From the NCBI RefSeq assembly GCF_001579805.1, contig NZ_CP014546.1, positions 2,728,001-2,792,000 on the forward strand: a stretch of 64,000 bases of DNA. The letters run 5' to 3'. This DNA comes from Pseudomonas azotoformans (GTDB taxonomy: Bacteria; Pseudomonadota; Gammaproteobacteria; Pseudomonadales; Pseudomonadaceae). Shown one piece after another: positions 58,316 to 64,000 of the stretch (positions within the stretch are counted from its first letter, which is position 1; each line of letters starts with the position of its first letter). The position numbers were made by a program, and so were the translations under genes. The notes below the pieces were generated by a model. The model had not been told where the DNA came from. It searched no databases and worked only from the letters and a program-made list of their open reading frames with translations.

Positions 58316-59737
58316 ATGGGAGAGTCAGTCACTTTTACCGATGCCGAACGTGCCGTGGTGCTGTTGATCGATGCCCACCCGGACGTCCTCAATAGCCTCA
58401 CCCAACTGTTGCGGCTGGAACCCTTCGACCTGCACAGCGCCACCTGCGCTGTCGATGCCCTGGCCATTCTCGCCAGCCAAACCGTCGACCTGGTGATGAG
58501 CGCCGCGCGCCTGCCGGACATGGACGGCGCCTCGCTGCTGGCGCATATCCACCAGCACTACCCTCACACCGTGCGCATTCTGCTGACCGGCGAAACTGAC
58601 TTGACCCTGATCGTCAAAGCCATCAACGAAGGTGAGATCTACCGCTACCTGAGCAAACCCTGGAAGGATGACGAATTGCTGTTGGCGTTGCGCCAATCCT
58701 TGGCCCATCAGCATTCCGAACGCGAACGCCTGCGCCTTGAACAGCTGATTCAGCAGCAGAACGAAGAACTCAAGCAGCTCAACGCCAGCCTGGAAAAACG
58801 CGTGGCCTCGCGCACCAGCGAGTTGCAGCAGACCGCTGACATGCTCGACTTGGCCTACGAAGAGCTCAAACACAGCTACGCCACCGGCACCGAGGTGTTC
58901 TCGCTACTGGCCAATCTGCGCCTGCCGCGAGCCAAACAGACCAACCGGCAGATCATCGAATTGGTTCGCACTTGGTGCAACACTCATGGTCTGGACGAGG
59001 CCAGCAACCGCGACCTGACCATGGCCGCCGCGCTCTACAACATCGGCAAGCTGAGCTGGAGCGACAGCATGATGGCCTCGCCCTCGGACCTGCTGCACAG
59101 CAGCGACCGTGAACGCTATCGCGCCTACGCCACCCAGAGCGAATCGTTGCTGATGACTCTGGAACCGATGAAAGATGCCGCGCGGCTGATCCGCCATCAC
59201 CAGGAGCGCTGGGACGGCAGCGGTTTCCCGGATCACATCAAGGGCGAGGCGATTCCCGCCGGTTCACGCCTGTTGAAACTGGCAGTGGATTTTATCGAGT
59301 TGCAAAAGGGCCTGATCCTGGAGCGGCAGATGAACAGCGATGAGGCGTTGTTGTACATCCGCAAATACGCCGGGCGGCTGTATGACCCACAGATGGTTGA
59401 AGATTTCGTGCTGGTGTGTGCCACCTACCTCAATGACGTGACGCTGGGCGACCCGAACGTAAAAGTTCTCGGCACTCGCGAACTGGAGGAGGGCATGGTG
59501 CTTGCCCGTAGCTTGAATGCCGACAACGGCATGCTGCTGCTCAACGCCGGGAAGGTGTTGAACCTGCCGTTGGTGGACAAGTTGATTGCGTTCGAGACAA
59601 TGGAAGGAGCCAGGTACAGCGTATTTATCAAGGTCGGTGATGGAGTGTTGCTAACCCAACAGTATAGCGCCAACACCTTGGGTGGCGGGGCTCCTACACC
59701 CCCCAGACTTTCGGCTTACTGCCGTGATAGTCGATGA
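58316..59737 (+). CDS. Response-regulator-like protein with degenerate receiver and degenerate HD-GYP domain
   Basis: A 473-residue RpfG-like protein: receiver (10-130), coiled coil (about 135-190), HD-GYP-like domain (190-400). The receiver keeps Lys114 (YLSKPW) but has DA instead of the acidic pair (Asp19-Ala20), and the phosphoacceptor position is Ala63 (VMSAARLPDMDG). The HD motif is YNIGK (Tyr241-Asn242) instead of HDIGK, and GYP is GFP in DGSGFPDHIKGE. It is therefore probably neither phosphorylated nor a c-di-GMP hydrolase, and may act by protein binding. The start at 58316 has GAGG 7 bases upstream. It overlaps the convergent toxin gene by 44 bases. Confidence 0.85.
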   Translation: MGESVTFTDAERAVVLLIDAHPDVLNSLTQLLRLEPFDLHSATCAVDALAILASQTVDLVMSAARLPDMDGASLLAHIHQHYPHTVRILLTGETDLTLIVKAINEGEIYRYLSKPWKDDELLLALRQSLAHQHSERERLRLEQLIQQQNEELKQLNASLEKRVASRTSELQQTADMLDLAYEELKHSYATGTEVFSLLANLRLPRAKQTNRQIIELVRTWCNTHGLDEASNRDLTMAAALYNIGKLSWSDSMMASPSDLLHSSDRERYRAYATQSESLLMTLEPMKDAARLIRHHQERWDGSGFPDHIKGEAIPAGSRLLKLAVDFIELQKGLILERQMNSDEALLYIRKYAGRLYDPQMVEDFVLVCATYLNDVTLGDPNVKVLGTRELEEGMVLARSLNADNGMLLLNAGKVLNLPLVDKLIAFETMEGARYSVFIKVGDGVLLTQQYSANTLGGGAPTPPRLSAYCRDSR

Positions 59738-62700
59738 TTCCCCTGACGACGTAGATGTCCTTCCCGTCCTCCTTGCCTTTCTTTTCAACCGCCACCCGCC
59801 ATCGACCCCGGCCTGTTCCGCTATCCAGTTGCGGTAGGTCGACATAAGTGTAGTTGCCGATTTTTTTTCGGCTGACGCGGCCTGCTCGAATATCCTGAAT
59901 GATTTCTTCAACTTTGGTTTTGGCACTGATGGGCAGCAGCGCCAATTGAGCGTCTGCCAGTTCATCTAATGTCACGATGTTGATCGCGGTGTCGCTGGAC
60001 GCAGAGGTTTCTGGAGGGGGCGGTGTTCCAGGCTTGCGGGGTGGTTTTTCAATTTTGTGTTTGGGCACGCGTGACGGTGAAAGCTCCAAAGGCGTTGAGA
60101 ACTGCGGGATGTTTTTTTCAAACGCCACGATGCTGATACTGTCTACGACTTTCAGGCCCGCATCCGCTCCATGCGCGTCACCGTAAGACAAAGCAATATA
60201 AGGAACACCGGATTGCTTGAACTCATCGGAAAAAGAAACGACGCCCAGGCTGTTGAAAAGTTCTACTCGTTTGTCGATTCTGAATTGGTCCAATGTTTTC
60301 TGTATCTCTGGGGCAGACAGCAGGCGCTTCAATGCGTCCTCGGGGGTTAGTTTGTGATCGGACGCTATTTTTCCGAGAATTGCCCGGCGCCCTTTTTCGT
60401 CCAGGAACGCATTGAGCGTATCGTTGCTCCAAGTGGATAGCTGGAATTTTTGGTCGAACTTCTTGAGGTTGTTCATCTGTTTTTGTGTGAATGCATAGCC
60501 TACAAATTGCGCCCCGGTGTTGTGATCGATAACGCTGATTGATGCCCGGATGTGTTTTGAGAAGTCGTCATTTTTCCCAATCAAGCGCTTTATTTTTATG
60601 AAGAGTTTTTCCATCTCCATGGGAGAGAGTGTCAAGTAGTTGGAGAGGCCTTCGGTCGTCTTGTTCAAGTGCAGGTAGATGTTCGCGTCGAACCTGAGCT
60701 CCAACAGCGTGTTGCGTAATATCGGCGTTTGGGGCACGTCGTATTCACCCGAAACGATACGGCGAAAAGTGACCTCGTCGACCCTTAGCCGTTCGAGTGC
60801 TTGATCACGTAGCTTTTGTTTCTGCGGACCACTGAGCGTCTTGATGGCTTCTGCGTATTGTTGGTATTCCGTAGAGGACGTATAGACGCCGAGAGCCCTG
60901 GTCAGATCGTCATCCAGTTGCTGTTCAGCGGTGAGCGGTCGCAGGGCGCTCATCACCGGTCCTCCTCCCCTTGTCGTGCGTTCAAAGCGGGGCTTCCAGC
61001 TTTTGGCGTCGCCTGGAGCTACCATAAAGTCCGTTTTAAGGCCGAGCGGGTCTTTGACATAGCGCGCGCCATCTTCGACATAGGACGGGTACAGGTAATA
61101 GCGACCGTCATCCGCCCGCATGGCAATGAATTGGTTGTTGCGGCTGTCGATAAAACTGGGCGCGCTCAGATTGCGCGACAACCTGTAATGGTGCGTTTGT
61201 GCAAACGCCTCCACGTCAAAAAGCGTGTCGATGGGATCAGGTAACCGATACTCCGCGACGTTGACCCAGGCGGGGTCCAATGGTCGAATGGAGGTCGTTG
61301 CAGCCTTGATACCGGTGACGCGTGCGCCTGCACGGTTACCCAGCAGCCCTGGGATACGACGCCCCAGTTTTTGCGCTCTGCGTACCCCCCCGACGACAGC
61401 GCGATGCAGTAACGTGTGCACCGTCTTGACCATCAACAGGTCCACCAGGAAGTCGGCTAGTTCAACCCCGAACGCAAAGGCATTCACCGCCGATTCCCAT
61501 GCAATTTGTGCGTTGCTGCGTGAACGGTGATCGGCATGCGCCAGTCGAAGGCCAAGGTGCGCCGAATACAGAAAGGCCTGCAAGTCACCCGTTGTAGGGC
61601 TCAAGGTGTAGCGGTTTGCACTGCGCGTATCTGTGAAGATCCGTGCAAGCTCCTGCGTATCTTGAGTGGCCATTCGCTGGGTGAAATAGGTGCGCCATTG
61701 TGGTTTTGCTTTGAGTGCATCCAGTTCCCCAAGCCCATTCACCAGTTCCCGGAAGGGTGCGTCATCCGGCGCATCTGGGGTGTAGAGGACACTGACACCC
61801 CCTGGCTTTGTGTGTTTTCGATGGATGATCAGCACGCCGTTGATGACCTGCCCCCCGCGCCCACTTTCCAGCTCGCTGCCCATCACCAATAGGTGGGTCA
61901 CGATATCGAACGTGCCGACCTTAGGCCGGGTTGCCGGAACCGGAAAGTGGGTGATTGCATGTATCCAGTCAAACCCACTGCCTGGCGTTTTGAATGTGAA
62001 CAGGTCAGAGACTGCGGGGTTCAAGCGGCTCTCAAGGCCCTCCTTGCGCATTCTTGCCGTATTCGCCTGTTGCCAGGCCGTGGATAGGGCCCGCCCCTCG
62101 CCACTTTGTGAAAAAGCTGATTTGAGGTAATCGTCATATTTTTTGCCAATGTTGGCCTCGTGGGCGAGTGCGCGTAAATCTGCATCGCCGAGCCTGCCGA
62201 CTTTTGTCCCTGAGCGGTCGAATAGGCCGGCTGTGGCGGTGACCGACCTGTGTACTTCATGCGGCGACCACGGATCGACGTTACGCCGTGCGTAACTTGC
62301 CAGTGTGCGCAGATCCACGACCACCTTGGTTTTCCATTTACCCTTTGTCAGCACCCGCCCTTTCAAAAAGAGCGGGATATCGATGTTCGGGTCTTCGCTG
62401 ATGTAAACCGTGTTGGCCTGTTCATCGCGATACCCCTTCACTTCGACGTCCGCAGAGGATGAAACGCGCAGCTTTACCAGGCTCTCGTAGGGGGATAGGT
62501 CAATCTGGGCAAATTCCGGTTTTTGTCGTTTCAGTACCCTGCTGACTTCGTCTTCTGAGAAAGCGGCCAATGACAAAATCTGCTCAAGCAGCGGTATGAG
62601 CGAGTCATGGCTTGCAATCATTGCTGCTTCATATTGACGGTACTGGACCTGATCCCGCGGGCTGGCGGCTTTCAACCAATCGGGTTCGTGCGGCTTGACC

Positions 62701-63869
62701 AGCCTCAGATTTCGGGCAGCAAGGGCTGTGGATGCATCCAACAGCGGTGCCAGGTACGCGGCGCAGTCAAGTTCGCCGGTCATCGGTAACGTCGACTTGC
62801 GCAGGAGTGCTCGGGTATTGAAGTATTGCCGCACTCGCAGCGAGCGAATGCTGTAGGCAATGACATCGGCCTTAATCATCGGCGGATTACCTGTCAACAC
62901 AGGGGCGCCGTTCAATGTCTCGCGCGCTGCTGCCGGTATCGAAGCGGCTAGTAGCTTGCCTGCCGATTCGTTTTCGCGCAGCCGGGCCTCCACCGATTCG
63001 TTCAACCGCCCCAGATTTTCGTATTCTTCAAACCCTTCGCCTGGGGTGTAAAGCAATACGCTGCCCGTTGGCGGCATGACTGCGGTGGTGCTCAAGATGA
63101 ACGCGCTGGCGAACTCACTGCCGTCCGCCAGCGCCAGGCGGTACACGCCGGGCCTTTGCTGGGGGACGAAGGCCATTTCCCGTGCTTCTTGGCTCGGGTA
63201 TTTCAACACAGAGTCTGCCAGGGTTCGCGCTGCGGTCGACAGCGTGCCGTCCACTGTGCGTAATGCCAATTGATGGGCCAGCACTTGTCGTCGCACCGCA
63301 ATCAGGCGCTCTTCGATGTTGGGTTGTGCGTCTTTTTTAGCCCTCCAGAACTCGTTGAGTTTTACCGTAAAGGCAATTTCCAAGACGCTGGCCAATGTCG
63401 CTGCAGGCTTGGTCACAGTCAGGCGTTTGTCTGCTTCCAGTGTCTGGGCTTCCCGATAGAAATTGCCGGTCTCTTCGATGAGGTAGGCATCGGCATCCAG
63501 CATGCGTAAGCGGTTAAGCAGCGATCCAAGCGATTCGCTGCTTAGCAGTCGTGTTTGTCCCTGCTCCGCCTCACGATAACGCGTATAAAAAATCCGATTC
63601 GGATCTATAGGCCGGTTCAATTCGGGAAACATGGCGGCCAGTTGCATCTGGTACACCGTCTCCAGGCTCGGTTGTTGCTGCAACAGATCGTCGGTTTGGG
63701 CATTGAGGCTGCTCAGTTCGCGAACAAGGTGTGTCTGTTGTTCCTCTCGGCTCTGGTTCGCCGGCGGCTCCACAGGCAGTGTCACAGGCTGTAAAGGGCT
63801 GTGTGTCACATGTTGGGCTGGGAGCGGCTCGGGATCGTCATACTGTGGTGTTTGAGGTGGCATGTGCAT
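59694..63869 (-). CDS. Giant dermonecrotic-toxin-domain protein with distinct C-terminal domain
   Basis: A 1391-residue protein with an N-terminal proline-rich tail (first 45 residues), toxin-like central part (DUF6543-like) and a hydrophobic segment (VNAFAFGVELADFLVDLLMVKTVHTLL). At about residues 1263-1292 a proline-rich linker (KPPRKPGTPPPPE) leads to a separate basic C-terminal domain of about 90 residues with VDLPQLDSGTGRGRWRV and DIYVVRGIIDYHG. The latter resembles the RelE/BECR toxin fold only weakly. No immunity-like gene follows. The RBS for ATG 63869 or 63863 is weak. Confidence 0.75.
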   Translation of the reverse strand: MHMPPQTPQYDDPEPLPAQHVTHSPLQPVTLPVEPPANQSREEQQTHLVRELSSLNAQTDDLLQQQPSLETVYQMQLAAMFPELNRPIDPNRIFYTRYREAEQGQTRLLSSESLGSLLNRLRMLDADAYLIEETGNFYREAQTLEADKRLTVTKPAATLASVLEIAFTVKLNEFWRAKKDAQPNIEERLIAVRRQVLAHQLALRTVDGTLSTAARTLADSVLKYPSQEAREMAFVPQQRPGVYRLALADGSEFASAFILSTTAVMPPTGSVLLYTPGEGFEEYENLGRLNESVEARLRENESAGKLLAASIPAAARETLNGAPVLTGNPPMIKADVIAYSIRSLRVRQYFNTRALLRKSTLPMTGELDCAAYLAPLLDASTALAARNLRLVKPHEPDWLKAASPRDQVQYRQYEAAMIASHDSLIPLLEQILSLAAFSEDEVSRVLKRQKPEFAQIDLSPYESLVKLRVSSSADVEVKGYRDEQANTVYISEDPNIDIPLFLKGRVLTKGKWKTKVVVDLRTLASYARRNVDPWSPHEVHRSVTATAGLFDRSGTKVGRLGDADLRALAHEANIGKKYDDYLKSAFSQSGEGRALSTAWQQANTARMRKEGLESRLNPAVSDLFTFKTPGSGFDWIHAITHFPVPATRPKVGTFDIVTHLLVMGSELESGRGGQVINGVLIIHRKHTKPGGVSVLYTPDAPDDAPFRELVNGLGELDALKAKPQWRTYFTQRMATQDTQELARIFTDTRSANRYTLSPTTGDLQAFLYSAHLGLRLAHADHRSRSNAQIAWESAVNAFAFGVELADFLVDLLMVKTVHTLLHRAVVGGVRRAQKLGRRIPGLLGNRAGARVTGIKAATTSIRPLDPAWVNVAEYRLPDPIDTLFDVEAFAQTHHYRLSRNLSAPSFIDSRNNQFIAMRADDGRYYLYPSYVEDGARYVKDPLGLKTDFMVAPGDAKSWKPRFERTTRGGGPVMSALRPLTAEQQLDDDLTRALGVYTSSTEYQQYAEAIKTLSGPQKQKLRDQALERLRVDEVTFRRIVSGEYDVPQTPILRNTLLELRFDANIYLHLNKTTEGLSNYLTLSPMEMEKLFIKIKRLIGKNDDFSKHIRASISVIDHNTGAQFVGYAFTQKQMNNLKKFDQKFQLSTWSNDTLNAFLDEKGRRAILGKIASDHKLTPEDALKRLLSAPEIQKTLDQFRIDKRVELFNSLGVVSFSDEFKQSGVPYIALSYGDAHGADAGLKVVDSISIVAFEKNIPQFSTPLELSPSRVPKHKIEKPPRKPGTPPPPETSASSDTAINIVTLDELADAQLALLPISAKTKVEEIIQDIRAGRVSRKKIGNYTYVDLPQLDSGTGRGRWRVAVEKKGKEDGKDIYVVRGIIDYHGSKPKVWGV

Positions 63870-64000
63870 GCAGATACTCGCATGTAGGGGCGCTGTGTGC
63901 TGCTGCGCGGCAGGCCCAGTTGAATGAGAGTTCCGAGTCTAGGGATGGTAGCGAGACGCCTTGCGGTGCATGTGTGTGCTGGTTGCAAGCGTTCAAACTG
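63870..64000. other. Window end, non-coding
   Basis: Upstream region of the last toxin gene; nothing assignable is seen. Confidence 0.5.

Overview
The window is chromosomal DNA of a Pseudomonas of the fluorescens group. The evidence is the high-GC coding bias, the Pseudomonas-style REP palindromes (GTGGGAGCxGGCTTGC, GTTCCCACGC, GTGGCGAGGGAGC), a membrane PQQ glucose dehydrogenase, and large dermonecrotic-toxin-like proteins of a kind common in plant- and insect-associated pseudomonads. I saw no tRNA, rRNA, CRISPR array, insertion sequence or prophage.

Layout. (1) 0.3-7.9 kb: a compact operon behind a candidate sigma54 promoter. It encodes an amidase-signature amidase, a cyclic-imidase/PgdA-type deacetylase, an MFS importer, two short-chain dehydrogenases, a 99-residue protein, a CobW-family GTPase and a PotD-like binding protein with no signal peptide. 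I read it as nitrogen scavenging from cyclic imides or half-amides. (2) 7.9-8.7 kb: a long nested inverted repeat without genes. (3) 8.9-15.8 kb: two paralogous membrane GGDEF-EAL proteins with a cupredoxin, a DUF3034 outer-membrane protein and a truncated-haemoglobin lipoprotein. (4) 16-19 kb: gcd and a small low-GC gene. (5) 19.4-23.8 kb: a Zur-type zinc TonB receptor, VF530 protein, Pr6Pr membrane protein, and a PadR regulator with a siderophore-interacting reductase. (6) 24.2-29.9 kb: a class 5 (CS1/CFA-I type, alpha) fimbrial operon. (7) 29.9-48.4 kb: three giant toxin-like proteins (one LRR plus NEL E3 ligase, one frameshifted, one with a C-terminal Cys-His-Asp papain-like domain), interleaved with a tyrosinase and a bifunctional penicillin-binding protein. 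(8) 48.8-57 kb: permeases, OpgC, and a LuxR-centred amide/amine module (RamA-like amidase, FMN glutamate-synthase-like protein, monooxygenase, cupin). (9) 57-64 kb: Zur-controlled L31B, a HigBA toxin-antitoxin pair, a degenerate receiver/HD-GYP protein and a fourth giant toxin-like protein.

Data quality matters here. Six genes are each broken by a single-base indel in a short homopolymer, and four of the six are an extra C in a GGCC context. Restoring one base gives a full-length, family-typical protein each time, so I suspect systematic sequencing error rather than six real pseudogenes. These genes are listed as broken, with the repaired reading described.
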